This document shows positions 43,063 to 52,450 of a stretch of 64,000 nt of DNA, piece by piece. Numbering within the stretch: the stretch's first letter is position 1; the number at the start of each line of letters is the position of its first letter. The translations under genes and the position numbers were made by a program. Source of the DNA: Burkholderia cenocepacia (GTDB taxonomy: Bacteria > Pseudomonadota > Gammaproteobacteria > Burkholderiales > Burkholderiaceae); NCBI RefSeq assembly GCF_014211915.1, contig NZ_CP060039.1:3100001-3164000 (forward strand), given 5' to 3'. The notes beneath the pieces are model-generated. The model made no database searches. It was not told the DNA's origin and saw nothing but the letters and a program-made list of their open reading frames with translations.

Positions 43063-43128
43063 GGCAGGCGGCCCGCCGGCCGCCGTTCATCGAGATGGGC
43101 GCGTCGTGAAACCAACTGCCTGAAATAC

Positions 43129-43158
43129 GAAGGGCGCTGCATCGGCAGCGCCCTTCTT
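43129..43158. terminator. Bidirectional terminator between ftsK and the lactonase gene
   Basis: A perfect 12-bp stem (GAAGGGCGCTGC, 43129-43140, with GCAGCGCCCTTC, 43145-43156) and tetraloop ATCG, between converging genes. The T-tract is weak on both sides. Confidence 0.65.
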
Positions 43159-43183
43159 GCATCAGCCTGGAATCGAGCGGGAC

Positions 43184-44431
43184 TTACTGCGCGACCGGCA
43201 CCAGCTTGAAGTCGACCGGCTTGCCGACCGCGATCTTCTGCGGATTCGCGCCGAGCTGCCCCGTTTCGACATCGCGACTGAACACGTAGAACGTGTCGCT
43301 GTCCTGGTTGCCGACGATCAGCCACTTGCCGGTCGGATCGATCAGGAACTCGCGCGGCGTCTTGCCGAGGCTCGACTGGCGGCCGACGTGCTTCAGCCGG
43401 CCGTCGGCCTTGTTCACCGCGTAGATCACGAGATCGTTCGCGTCGCCGCGGTTGCTCGCGTACAGGAAGCGGCCGTCCGGCGACAGGTGGATCGCGCCAC
43501 CGCCGACCTTGCCCTTGAAGCCCGGCGCCGTCATCGGCAGCGTCTCGATCGGCGTCAGTTTGCCGTCGTGATAGCCGAACACCTCGACCGACGCGTTGAG
43601 TTCACTCGTCACGTACGCGAACCGGCCGTCGGCGCTGAACACCATGTGACGCGGGCCCGAGCCCGCCTTCACCGGCGTGTAGCGCGTGTCGGTCGGGCTG
43701 ATCAGCCCGCGACTGCCGTCCACCGTGTAGCGGTAGCCGTATATCTTGTCCGCGCCGAGATCCTGCACGAACAGATAGCGGCCATCCGGCGAAAACACCG
43801 TCGAATGCACGTGCGCGCCGTCCTGGCGGCCCTTCACCGGCCCGGTGCCTTCGTGGTGGACCGTCAGCACGGCCTGACCGACCGCGCCGTCGTCGCGCAG
43901 CGGAAGCACCGCGAAGCTGCCGCCCGGGTCGGCCGCGACCGAGTAGTTGGCGGTGACGAGGTACTTGCCGTCCGGCGACAGCGCGAGATAGCACGGATCG
44001 TTCCCTTCCGACGATACGCGGTCGATGAAGCTCAGCGCGCCCGTCTTCGCGTCGAAGCGGAACGCGCTCACGCCGCCGCGCTGCGTCGCCGGTCCGTCGT
44101 CGCCGGGCAGCTCGTTGACCGCGTAGACGGTGCGACCGTCGCGGCTCGGCAACAGGTACGACGGATTCACGGTCTTCGCCGACGACACCGGCGCGACGCT
44201 GCCGCTCTTGGTATCGAAGCGGTAAACGTAGATCCCGTCGCTGCCGCCGCCCGTATAGGTGCCGACGAGCAGGTTGTAGACGCCGTCGGCCGGGGCGGAC
44301 GATTGCTGCGCGAATGCGTGGGTCGCGGACAGGGAAAGCACGATCGCGAAACCTTTCATCCAGTGAGCGAACCTAAGCGGGAACCCTCGTGTCGAAGCGC
44401 GTGCGTCACGCTCGCGTAAACGGTTGGGCAT
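43184..44431 (-). CDS. Exported lactonase-family beta-propeller protein
   Basis: A 415-residue protein of the 6-phosphogluconolactonase (YbhE/Lactonase) seven-bladed propeller family. Blade motifs recur: LPSRDGRTVYAVNE, LSPDGKYLVTANY, FSPDGRYLFVQDLG, FSADGRFAYVTSE and LSPDGRFLYASNRG. The signal peptide is MKGFAIVLSLSATHAFAQ, preceded by an unusual 24-residue basic N-extension. A very good AAGGAGG six bases before the ATG at 44431 supports the longer start. Export argues against a pentose-phosphate role, so the substrate is unknown. Confidence 0.85.
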   Translation of the reverse strand: MPNRLRERDARASTRGFPLRFAHWMKGFAIVLSLSATHAFAQQSSAPADGVYNLLVGTYTGGGSDGIYVYRFDTKSGSVAPVSSAKTVNPSYLLPSRDGRTVYAVNELPGDDGPATQRGGVSAFRFDAKTGALSFIDRVSSEGNDPCYLALSPDGKYLVTANYSVAADPGGSFAVLPLRDDGAVGQAVLTVHHEGTGPVKGRQDGAHVHSTVFSPDGRYLFVQDLGADKIYGYRYTVDGSRGLISPTDTRYTPVKAGSGPRHMVFSADGRFAYVTSELNASVEVFGYHDGKLTPIETLPMTAPGFKGKVGGGAIHLSPDGRFLYASNRGDANDLVIYAVNKADGRLKHVGRQSSLGKTPREFLIDPTGKWLIVGNQDSDTFYVFSRDVETGQLGANPQKIAVGKPVDFKLVPVAQ

Positions 44432-44598
44432 TGAATCCTCCTTGCATCGAGTCGCTTCAAGTGTTGAGATAGGACGAAACGCCGGCCGTTCACGCGCTCC
44501 GCCGCCCGGCCGAGTATACGGGGCGCGGCGCCCGCGCGTGAAGTCGAGGGCGCCGACGTCCGCATTGTGAAACTCGAATACCCAAGGATCGCCTGCCC

Positions 44599-46428
44599 AT
44601 GCCCGCCCTGATCGAAGACTACGCCCTCGTCGGCGACGGCCACACGGCCGCGCTGATCGCAAAAGACGGCTCCGTCGACTGGCTGTGCTGGCCCCGCTTC
44701 GATTCGGGCGCCTGCTTCGCGGCGCTGCTCGGCACGCCGGAACACGGCCGCTGGCTGCTTGCTCCGGCCGCCGACGCCGCGATCACGCACACGACCCGCC
44801 GCTATCGCGGCGACACGCTGATTCTCGAAACCGATTACGAAAGCGCCGACGGCGCCGTCACCGTGATCGACTTCATGCCGCCCGGCAACGGCTGGTCCGA
44901 ACTGGTGCGGATCGTCGTCGGCCGCCACGGCAAGATGAAGATGCGCATGGAGCTCGTGTTGCGCTTCGACTACGGTTTCTCGATTCCGTGGGTCACGCAA
45001 CTGACCCGCGAGGACGGCATGAAGGCCATCGCCGGCCCCGATACCGTCGTGCTACGCACGCCGGTGCCGCTCACCGGCAAGAACCTCCATACGCTCGCGG
45101 AATTCACGGTCGGCGCCGACGAGCGCGTGCCGTTCTCGCTCGGCTACGCGGCGTCGCACATGCGGCTGCCGCCCGCGCGCGATCCGCTGTCGATGCTCGC
45201 GCGCACCGAGAACTACTGGCTCGAATGGTCGGGCCGCTGTCAGGTGCAGGGCCGCTACGCGGCCGCCGTGCGCCGCTCGCTGATCACGCTGAAGGCGCTC
45301 GCGTACGAGCCGACCGGCGGCATCGTCGCCGCGCCGACCACGTCGCTGCCGGAGAAGATCGGCGGCAACCGCAACTGGGACTACCGCTACTGCTGGCTGC
45401 GCGACGCGACGATCACGCTGCTCGCGCTGATGCGCGGCGGCTACTACGACGAGGCGCGTGCGTGGCGCACGTGGCTCGGCCGCGTGATGGCCGGCTCGCC
45501 CGAGCAGATCCAGATCATGTACGGAATCGCCGGCGAGCGCCGGCTGCCGGAAATGGAGCTCGACTGGCTGCCCGACTACCAGGACTCGCTGCCGGTGCGC
45601 GTCGGCAACGGCGCCGCGAACCAGCTCCAGCTCGACGTGTTCGGCGAGGTGATGGCCGCGCTGCACCTCGCGCGCGTGGGCGGCCTGCAGGCCGACGACA
45701 CGGTCTGGTCCGTGCAGTGCGCGCTGCTCGACCATCTCGAGAAGATCTGGCAAGAACCCGACGAAGGCATCTGGGAAACGCGCGGCGGCCGGCGCCATTT
45801 CACGTTCTCGAAGGTGATGGCGTGGGTCGCGTTCGACCGCGCGATCAAGTCGGCGGAGATGTTCCGGCTGCCCGGCTCGCTCGACCGCTGGCGCGCGCTG
45901 CGCGAGCAGATCCATGCGGACGTCTGCGCCAACGCATGGCACGAAGGCAAGCAGGCGTTCGCGCAGAGCTACGGCAGCGACGAGCTCGACGCGAGCGTGC
46001 TGCTGCTGCCGCAGCTCGGCTTCCTGCCGCCGGAAGACCCGCGCATCGTCGGCACGGTCGAGGCGATCGAACGGGAATTGCTGCACGACGGGCTCGTGAT
46101 GCGCTACCGCACGACCGAATACGACGACGGCCTGCCGCCGGGCGAAGGCACGTTTCTCGCGTGCAGCTTCTGGCTGGTCGACAGCTATGCGCTGCTCGGC
46201 CGGATCGACGACGCGCATCGGCTCTTCAGCCGCCTGCTCGCACTGTCGAACGACCTCGGGCTGCTCGCGGAGGAATACGACCCGGTCGCCGGGCGGCTCG
46301 TCGGCAACTTCCCGCAGGCGTTCTCCCACGTGGCGCTCGTGCACACCGCGATGAACCTGATGCACCACGAAGACGCGATGGCGCGCGCGGCCGGCCAGCC
46401 CGCGCCGGCCGTGGCCACCGGCCGCTGA
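44599..46428 (+). CDS. GH15 family glycoside hydrolase
   Basis: A 609-residue (alpha/alpha)6-barrel enzyme of the glucoamylase/trehalase-like GH15 family. It starts MPALIEDYALVGDGHTAALIAKDGSVDWLCWPRFDS, the bacterial GH15 signature. GGNRNWDYRYCWLRDATITL contains the substrate-binding WLRD. ACSFWLVDSYALLGRIDDA lies near the second catalytic region. No signal peptide, so it is cytoplasmic. Substrates in the family are alpha-glucans or trehalose; the specificity cannot be fixed here. It is divergent from the lactonase gene. Confidence 0.9.
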   Translation: MPALIEDYALVGDGHTAALIAKDGSVDWLCWPRFDSGACFAALLGTPEHGRWLLAPAADAAITHTTRRYRGDTLILETDYESADGAVTVIDFMPPGNGWSELVRIVVGRHGKMKMRMELVLRFDYGFSIPWVTQLTREDGMKAIAGPDTVVLRTPVPLTGKNLHTLAEFTVGADERVPFSLGYAASHMRLPPARDPLSMLARTENYWLEWSGRCQVQGRYAAAVRRSLITLKALAYEPTGGIVAAPTTSLPEKIGGNRNWDYRYCWLRDATITLLALMRGGYYDEARAWRTWLGRVMAGSPEQIQIMYGIAGERRLPEMELDWLPDYQDSLPVRVGNGAANQLQLDVFGEVMAALHLARVGGLQADDTVWSVQCALLDHLEKIWQEPDEGIWETRGGRRHFTFSKVMAWVAFDRAIKSAEMFRLPGSLDRWRALREQIHADVCANAWHEGKQAFAQSYGSDELDASVLLLPQLGFLPPEDPRIVGTVEAIERELLHDGLVMRYRTTEYDDGLPPGEGTFLACSFWLVDSYALLGRIDDAHRLFSRLLALSNDLGLLAEEYDPVAGRLVGNFPQAFSHVALVHTAMNLMHHEDAMARAAGQPAPAVATGR

Positions 46429-46492
46429 ACGGCGCGCGCGGGCCTTGTTCAGAGATCGTCAAATCGCAACACTTTGATGAAAACCCGGGGAA

Positions 46493-46559
46493 ATGTTGCA
46501 TTGCACCACCGATCGTTGTCCGATATGATCGACGAGATTGTCCGGCTGCAATGCAACAT
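46493..46559 (+). promoter_or_regulatory. phaZ promoter flanked by a perfect 13-bp inverted repeat
   Basis: ATGTTGCATTGCA at 46493-46505 and its exact reverse complement at 46547-46559 are separated by 41 bp. Between them lies a sigma-70 promoter: TTGCAC (46501-46506), 17-bp spacer, TATGAT (46524-46529). The -35 overlaps the left arm and the right arm falls about 10 bp after the predicted start of transcription. TGCA-rich palindromes are typical targets of PhaR/PhbF-type regulators of PHB genes, and the gene downstream is a PHB depolymerase. Confidence 0.65.
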
Positions 46560-46639
46560 GGCCGGTCGCTGACCCACACGGCACGCCGCGACGCCTCACG
46601 CCGCCCTTGCGCACCGTCCCCCACGCGGGAGTAGCCTGC

Positions 46640-48130
46640 ATGCTTTACCAACTGCACGAATTCCAGCGGGCCATGCTGAGCCCGCTCACGGCCTGGGCCC
46701 AGGCCGCCTCGAAGTCGTTCGCGAATCCGTCCAGCCCGTTCTCGCTGATGCCCGGTGCCCCGCGGATGGCGGCTGCCTATGAGCTGATGTATCGGCTCGG
46801 CAAGGATTACGAGAAGCCGGAATTCAACATTCATCAGATCGTCAAGGACGGCCACAACATTCCGATCGTCGAGCAGACGATCATCGAGAAGCCGTTCTGC
46901 CGCCTGCTGCGCTTCAAGCGCTATTCGGACGACGCCGACGCCGTCACGCAACTGAAGGACGAGCCGGTCGTGCTGGTCTGCGCGCCGCTGTCGGGCCACC
47001 ACTCGACGCTGCTGCGCGACACCGTGCGCACGCTGCTGCAGGATCACAAGGTCTACATCACCGACTGGATCGACGCGCGGATGGTGCCGGTCGAGACCGG
47101 CCCGTTCCACCTGCACGACTACATCGCGTACATCCAGGAATTCATCCGTCACATCGGCGCGCGCAACCTGCACGTGATCTCGGTATGCCAGCCTACGGTG
47201 CCGGTGCTCGCGGCGATTTCGCTGATGGCGAGCCGCGGCGAGGACACGCCGCTCACGATGACGATGATGGGCGGCCCGATCGACGCGCGCCGCAGCCCGA
47301 CGTCGGTGAATTCGCTCGCCACGCAGCACTCGACCGCGTGGTTCGAGAACAACGTGATCCACACGGTGCCCGCGAACTATCCGGGCGAAGGCCGCCAGGT
47401 GTATCCGGGCTTCCTGCAACACACCGGCTTCGTCGCGATGAACCCCGAGCGGCACGCACAATCGCACTGGGATTTTTACCAGAGCCTGCTGCGCGGCGAC
47501 GAGGACGACGCCGAAGCGCACCGCCGCTTCTACGACGAGTACAACGCGGTGCTGGACATGGCCGCCGAGTATTACCTCGAGACGATCCGCGTCGTGTTCC
47601 AGGAATTCCGGCTCGCGGAAGGCACGTGGGACGTCGAAGGCGAGCGCGTGCGGCCGCAGGACATCAAGCACACCGCGCTGATGACGATCGAGGGCGAACT
47701 CGACGACATCTCGGGCAGCGGCCAGACGCACGTCGCGCACGAGCTGTGCACGGGCATTCCGCAAGACGATCGCCGCAGCCTGACCGCCGAGAAATGCGGC
47801 CACTACGGGATCTTCTCGGGCCGCCGCTGGCGCACGATCATCTATCCGCAACTGCGCGACTTCATTCGCGAGCATGCGTTGGAGCCCAAGCCCGGCGCGA
47901 CGAAGTTGCCCGTCGATGCCCAGGATGCGACCGCGATCGGCGTCGTGCCGGCCGCCAAGCCGGAGCCGGAAACCGCGGTGCGCGCCACCGCCGCGAAACG
48001 CACGCGCGCGAAGGCGCCGGCCGTGACGGTTGCGCCCGCCAGGACGCCCGCCGCGAAGGCCGCGCCCGCCGCGAAACGCGCGGCCGGCAGCCCGCGCGCA
48101 AAAGCCGCGCGGGTCCGCAAGGCCGCCTGA
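46640..48130 (+). CDS. phaZ: Intracellular poly(3-hydroxybutyrate) depolymerase
   Basis: A 496-residue enzyme that degrades stored PHB granules. MLYQLHEFQRAMLSPLTAWA is the family N-terminus. The nucleophile region VISVCQPTVP places Cys at residue 183, as in the cysteine-type depolymerase PhaZa1 of Ralstonia. IEGELDDISGSGQTHVAHELC and GHYGIFSGRRW supply the Asp and His. Beyond residue 420 a Lys/Ala/Pro-rich tail (AAKAAPAAKRAAG pattern) resembles histone H1-like or phasin-type basic tails and is absent from shorter homologues. Its promoter carries a palindromic operator. Confidence 0.93.
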   Translation: MLYQLHEFQRAMLSPLTAWAQAASKSFANPSSPFSLMPGAPRMAAAYELMYRLGKDYEKPEFNIHQIVKDGHNIPIVEQTIIEKPFCRLLRFKRYSDDADAVTQLKDEPVVLVCAPLSGHHSTLLRDTVRTLLQDHKVYITDWIDARMVPVETGPFHLHDYIAYIQEFIRHIGARNLHVISVCQPTVPVLAAISLMASRGEDTPLTMTMMGGPIDARRSPTSVNSLATQHSTAWFENNVIHTVPANYPGEGRQVYPGFLQHTGFVAMNPERHAQSHWDFYQSLLRGDEDDAEAHRRFYDEYNAVLDMAAEYYLETIRVVFQEFRLAEGTWDVEGERVRPQDIKHTALMTIEGELDDISGSGQTHVAHELCTGIPQDDRRSLTAEKCGHYGIFSGRRWRTIIYPQLRDFIREHALEPKPGATKLPVDAQDATAIGVVPAAKPEPETAVRATAAKRTRAKAPAVTVAPARTPAAKAAPAAKRAAGSPRAKAARVRKAA

Positions 48131-48148
48131 CGCGCGGCGTTCCGACGC

Positions 48149-48188
48149 AAAAACGCCGCCGTTGCTTGACGCACGGCGGCGTTTTTTT
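48149..48188. terminator. Bidirectional terminator between phaZ and the tetR gene
   Basis: AAAAACGCCGCCGT pairs with ACGGCGGCGTTTTT across a 12-nt loop, with A and T tracts on both outer sides. It can end both converging transcripts. Confidence 0.8.
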
Positions 48189-48241
48189 ATCCCGGCGCGG
48201 CCGCGAGCGGGCGGCTCATCGGCTCGCCTCCGTTCGTCGCG

Positions 48242-48874
48242 TCAGCGCCGCAGCAGATACGCGAGCAGCACCTCGGTGTTCATCCGGACCATCTCCGCGC
48301 GCTCGTCGGTGTCGGTGAAGTCGCGGCCGAGCGTTGCAGCGAGCGTGAAGCGGTTCGACACGATGTAGTAGCCGAGCCCCGACAGCGTCACGTAGAAGCG
48401 CAGCGGATCGACGTCGCCGCGGAACAGCCCGGCCTTCTGGCCGCGCATCAGCACGTTGCCGAGCTTCGCGACGATCGGCGACATCATCTCGCGGATTCGC
48501 GTCGACTTGTGCAGATAGCGCGCTTCGTGCAGGTTCTCGTTGTTGATGAGCCGGAGCAGCTCCGGATGGTCGCGGTAGTAGTCCCAAACGAAATGCGCGA
48601 GCCGCGTGACGGCTTCGACCGGCGCGACGCCGTCGAGATCCAGCACGCGCTCGGCCTCGGTCAGCGCGGAGAACGCGTGTTCGAGCACCGCCGTGAAGAG
48701 CTGCTCCTTGCTGCCGAAGTAGTAATAGAGCATGCGCTCGTTCGTTTCGGCCCGGCGCGCGATCTGGTCGACGCGCGCGCCGAACAGCCCTCCATTCGCG
48801 AACTCTTCGGCTGCCGCCATCAGGATGCGGCGGCGCGTACCTTCAGGATCTCTTTTGATTTTTGGCTGATTCAT
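48242..48874 (-). CDS. TetR/AcrR family transcriptional regulator
   Basis: A 210-residue repressor-type protein. The N-terminal helix-turn-helix spans about 12-58 (TRRRILMAAAEEFANGGLFGARVDQIARRAETNERMLYYYFGSKEQLF). The C-terminal ligand domain resembles regulators with TetR_C_15/40-like folds (HPELLRLINNENLHEARYL). No ribosome binding site is obvious before the ATG. The ligand and targets are unknown; neighbours are phaZ (convergent) and rnfB (divergent, 267 bp). Confidence 0.9.
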   Translation of the reverse strand: MNQPKIKRDPEGTRRRILMAAAEEFANGGLFGARVDQIARRAETNERMLYYYFGSKEQLFTAVLEHAFSALTEAERVLDLDGVAPVEAVTRLAHFVWDYYRDHPELLRLINNENLHEARYLHKSTRIREMMSPIVAKLGNVLMRGQKAGLFRGDVDPLRFYVTLSGLGYYIVSNRFTLAATLGRDFTDTDERAEMVRMNTEVLLAYLLRR

Positions 48875-49141
48875 GGTGGCGCTTTGCTATGTGAGCCGCT
48901 TGATTCGGACCGACACCCCCACCGCCTCGGCGCCGGCCGCCCTGGAACGGGCGCGCCGCGGGCGGCCGCCCTCCTGCTGAGCCCCTGCAAAAAAGCGGTT
49001 CGATTATGCGCATAGACGGCGTCCGGCGCAATGCGGGAAATCGGCGATAATCGAGCTTTGGCAAACCTCTCCGGCCGCGCCCGACGCGGCCGACCGAGAG
49101 CCATTCGGCGCCGCTGCGCCCGTTGTCAGCCTGTTGTCACC

Positions 49142-50059
49142 GTGACCGACTCCAAAACACTCGCGGATCGCATCGAAGATCTGCTTCCCCAGACGCAATG
49201 CACGAAGTGCGGCTATAACGGCTGCCGTCCGTACGCCGAGGCGATCGCCGCCGGCGACGCGAACTACAACCAGTGCCCGCCCGGCGGCGCCGAAGGCATC
49301 GCGCGCCTCGCGAACCTGCTCGGCAAGCCGGTAATTCCGCTGAACCCCGTGAACGGCAGCGAGCATCCGCGCGCGGTCGCGTTCATCGACGAAAACCTGT
49401 GCATCGGCTGCACGCTGTGCATGCAGGCGTGCCCGGTCGACGCGATCGTCGGCGCGCCGAAGCAGATGCACACGATCGTCGCGTCGCTGTGCACGGGCTG
49501 CGACCTGTGCGTGCCGCCGTGCCCGGTCGACTGCATCGCGATGCTGCCGGTGACCGGCGATCGCACGGGTTGGGACGCGTGGTCGCAGGAACAGGCCGAC
49601 GCCGCGCGCGAACGCCACGACCTGCGGCTCGCGCGCGAGCGCCGCGAGCGCGAGGCCGCCGAAGCGCGTGCCGCCGCCCGCCGCGCGGCCAGTGCCGCCA
49701 AGCCGGTTGCGGAGTCCTCTGCAACGCAGCCCGGTTCGCAGCCGGACACGCCGGCCGCCGCCGCGCCGGCCGACGATGCCGAAGCGAAGAAACGCGCGAT
49801 CATCGCCGCCGCACTCGAACGCGCGCGCAAGAAGAAGGAAGAACTGTCCGGGCAAGGCGCCGGGCCGAAGAACACCGAAGGCGTGAGCGCGGCCGTCCAG
49901 GCGCAGATCGATGCGGCCGAAGCCCGCCGCAAGCGGCTCGCCGAACAGCAGGCGCAGCGCGATGCCGAAGCCGCATCGGGCAGCAACGACCACGACAACG
50001 ACGCAGGCAACGACGATCCGGACGGCCCGTCCGCGCCGCCCGACCAGAACGCTCCATGA
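49142..50059 (+). CDS. rsxB: RnfB/RsxB-like iron-sulfur protein without membrane anchor
   Basis: A 305-residue ferredoxin-like protein with a GTG start. The Fe4S domain cysteines are at 20, 23, 28 and 45 (CTKCGYNGC...C). Two 4Fe-4S motifs follow ([28 protein letters not shown]). The N-terminal membrane helix of true RnfB is missing and no other rnf/rsx gene is present. The last 130 residues are a charged, Ala-rich tail with coiled-coil character. It overlaps nth by ATGA, so electron transfer connected to endonuclease III's cluster is an attractive but unproven idea. Confidence 0.88.
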   Translation: MTDSKTLADRIEDLLPQTQCTKCGYNGCRPYAEAIAAGDANYNQCPPGGAEGIARLANLLGKPVIPLNPVNGSEHPRAVAFIDENLCIGCTLCMQACPVDAIVGAPKQMHTIVASLCTGCDLCVPPCPVDCIAMLPVTGDRTGWDAWSQEQADAARERHDLRLARERREREAAEARAAARRAASAAKPVAESSATQPGSQPDTPAAAAPADDAEAKKRAIIAAALERARKKKEELSGQGAGPKNTEGVSAAVQAQIDAAEARRKRLAEQQAQRDAEAASGSNDHDNDAGNDDPDGPSAPPDQNAP

Positions 50060-50700
50060 ACGCCAGCAAACGACGCGCGATCTACGAAACGCTGCAGAGC
50101 CTCAATCCGCATCCGACCACCGAGCTCGAATATTCGACGCCGTTCGAGCTGCTGATCGCCGTGATGCTGTCCGCGCAGGCGACCGACGTGTCGGTCAACA
50201 AGGCGATGCGGAAAATGTTTCCGGTCGCGAACACCCCGCGACAAATCGTCGCGCTTGGCGAGGAAGGCGTCACCGAGTACATCAAGACGATCGGCCTCTA
50301 TCGCACCAAGGCGAAGAACGTGGTCGCGACGTGCCGGATCCTGCTCGAGCGCTACGACGGCGAGGTGCCGGCCGATCGCGAAGCGCTCGAAGGCTTGCCG
50401 GGCGTCGGCCGCAAGACCGCGAACGTCGTGCTGAACACCGCGTTCGGCCAGCCGACGATCGCGGTCGACACGCATATCTTCCGCGTCGCGAATCGCACCG
50501 GGCTCGCGCCGGGTAAGGACGTGCGGGCCGTCGAGGCCGCGCTCGAGAAGTTCACGCCGAAGGAATTCCTGCAGGATGCGCATCACTGGCTGATCCTGCA
50601 CGGGCGTTACGTGTGCAAGGCCCGCCGGCCCGAATGCTGGCACTGCGCGATAGAGCCGCTGTGCGAGTTCCGGCCGAAGACGCCGCCGCCGAACGAATAA
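50056..50700 (+). CDS. nth: Endonuclease III
   Basis: A 214-residue DNA glycosylase/AP lyase for oxidised pyrimidines. The helix-hairpin-helix [16 protein letters not shown] carries the catalytic Lys, and [11 protein letters not shown] carries the catalytic Asp. The 4Fe-4S site is [17 protein letters not shown]. The ATG overlaps the rsxB stop as ATGA, so the two are translated together, the same linkage as rsx-nth in E. coli. Confidence 0.97.
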   Translation: MNASKRRAIYETLQSLNPHPTTELEYSTPFELLIAVMLSAQATDVSVNKAMRKMFPVANTPRQIVALGEEGVTEYIKTIGLYRTKAKNVVATCRILLERYDGEVPADREALEGLPGVGRKTANVVLNTAFGQPTIAVDTHIFRVANRTGLAPGKDVRAVEAALEKFTPKEFLQDAHHWLILHGRYVCKARRPECWHCAIEPLCEFRPKTPPPNE

Positions 50701-50758
50701 GCATCAGGCAGCGCGGGCGAGCTCCGCAGGCGCCGTCGAGACGCCCCCCCTTCCCCGC

Positions 50759-51688
50759 TTACGCGTTGGATGTCGCCGTCGCGTCGTCGGCGGCCGCGCC
50801 GCCCGCGCGCACGAGCGCCAGCACGGCCGCCAGAATCGCGACGCCGCCCGCCCACTGCAGCGGCGACAACGCTTCCCCGAACAGCAGCGCCGCAAGCGCG
50901 ACCGTCACGACCGGTTCGAGCGTCGACAGCATCGACGTGCGCGCGGCCCCGAGCCGCTCGAGCCCGGCGAAGAACGCGAGCATGGCCGCGACCGTCGACA
51001 CCAGCGCGATCGCGAGCATCGACGCCCAGCCGCCGGCCGTCGCGGGCCAGCGCGGCGGCGCGCCGAACGCCGCCGTTCGCACGACGGCGATCGCGACGAG
51101 CGTCGCCGTGGCCGACAGGCAGATGATCGCGGTGGTCGCGAGGGGATCGACGCCGCGCGTCGCCTTCGTGCCGCCGACGATGTACAGCGAGTAGATCACC
51201 GCGGCGGCCAGCGCCAACGCGATCCCGAGCGGCTCGCCGTGCCCGCCGCCGACCATCAGCGCCGAACCCGCGACGCACAGCACCAGCGCGACGGCCTTCG
51301 CCCGCGTCAGGCGCTCGCCGAGCCACCACGCGGCCAGCAGCGTGACGAACGCCGGGTACAGGTACAGCAGCAGCGCGACGAGACTCGCCTGCGCGTGCTG
51401 CAGCGCGCTGAAATAGCAGAACGACTGCCCGACGTAGCCGAGCGCGCCCATCGCCACCAGCGGCGCCAGTGCCCGGCCGCGCGGCCAGGCGACGCGGCGG
51501 TGCCGCGCGATCGCCGCGAGCACCGCGCCGCCGATCGCGAAGCGCACGATCAGCAGCCCGAGCACGTCGACGCCGGCCGCATACGCATAGCGGCCGAAAA
51601 TCGCCATCGCGCCGAACGCGGCGGCGGACAACGCGACGTAGAGCGCACCCTGCAGGGCGGCGGACGATGAGCGAACGGTGGCGGTCAT
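50759..51688 (-). CDS. EamA/DMT family transporter
   Basis: A 309-residue inner-membrane protein with about ten helices in two EamA repeats (residues about 15-145 and 160-290). Typical segments are AAFGAMAIFGRYAYAAGVDVLGLLIVRFAIGG and FFAGLERLGAARTSMLSTLEPVVTVALAALLFGEALSPLQWAGG. The substrate (metabolite export is usual) is unknown. It converges on nth. Confidence 0.9.
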   Translation of the reverse strand: MTATVRSSSAALQGALYVALSAAAFGAMAIFGRYAYAAGVDVLGLLIVRFAIGGAVLAAIARHRRVAWPRGRALAPLVAMGALGYVGQSFCYFSALQHAQASLVALLLYLYPAFVTLLAAWWLGERLTRAKAVALVLCVAGSALMVGGGHGEPLGIALALAAAVIYSLYIVGGTKATRGVDPLATTAIICLSATATLVAIAVVRTAAFGAPPRWPATAGGWASMLAIALVSTVAAMLAFFAGLERLGAARTSMLSTLEPVVTVALAALLFGEALSPLQWAGGVAILAAVLALVRAGGAAADDATATSNA

Positions 51689-51898
51689 GATGAAACGGGC
51701 GAACGGGCGCCGTGACGGGAATCGTCGGAGTGTAGCGGCGCGGCGGTGCCGAGCCTAGCCCACGCTTACCCGTTGCGCGGCGGGCGGCCGCGCGTTCCGC
51801 GCCGACCGCTCCCGGGGCCGGCGCCAGCACCGTCCGCCGCGCCGGCGTACAATGCCCGACGCGGCATGACGCCGTCCGAATCACGACGTTTCCCCACC

Positions 51899-52333
51899 AT
51901 GTTCAATCCGAGCCGCGACGACGTGCGTCGCTTTTTCACCGAGACCTGGCGCAAGCAGCGCGCGGGCGAGATCCTGACGCCGCTGGAAGCGATCGCGGCC
52001 GACTGGATCGTCGAGCACCCCGAATACCACGACGACCTGGCCGACGCCGACGGCGCGGCGGCGCGCAACTACACGCCCGAGGAAGGCCGCACCAACCCGT
52101 TCCTGCACCTGTCGATGCACCTCGCGATCAGCGAGCAGTTGTCGATCGATCAGCCGCCCGGCATCCGCGCCGCACACGACAAGCTGGCCGCGAAGCTCGA
52201 CTCGACCCACGACGCGCAGCACGCGATCATGGAATGCCTCGGCGAGACGATCTGGGAAGCGCAGCGCACCAACACGCCGCCCGATACCGACGCGTACCTG
52301 CAGCGCATCCTGCGCCGCGCGTCGCGCGACTGA
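51899..52333 (+). CDS. DUF1841 family protein
   Basis: A 144-residue cytoplasmic protein with the DUF1841 pattern: MFNPSRDDVRRFFTETWRK, TPLEAIAADWIVEHPEYH and NPFLHLSMHLAISEQLSIDQPPGI. The His-containing helix in the last segment is the most conserved part. No function is known. TACAAT near 51849-51854 is a candidate -10. It converges on the cytochrome genes. Confidence 0.9.
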   Translation: MFNPSRDDVRRFFTETWRKQRAGEILTPLEAIAADWIVEHPEYHDDLADADGAAARNYTPEEGRTNPFLHLSMHLAISEQLSIDQPPGIRAAHDKLAAKLDSTHDAQHAIMECLGETIWEAQRTNTPPDTDAYLQRILRRASRD

Positions 52334-52389
52334 GCGCGCAGGCCCGGCACATCCCGCCGCGCCGGGCTGCGGACAGCCGGGCCGCGGAC

Positions 52390-52415
52390 AAAAAAATACC
52401 CCGCCGAGGCGGGGC
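52390..52415 (-). terminator. Rho-independent terminator of the cytochrome c pair
   Basis: On the minus strand CCCCGCC pairs with GGCGGGG through a two-base loop (or a 6-bp stem with tetraloop), followed by TATTTTTTT. It lies 36 bp after the second cytochrome gene. Confidence 0.75.
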
Positions 52416-52450
52416 ATTGTTGCTGCGCGAGCCCGTGAGGCCCGTCGCGC

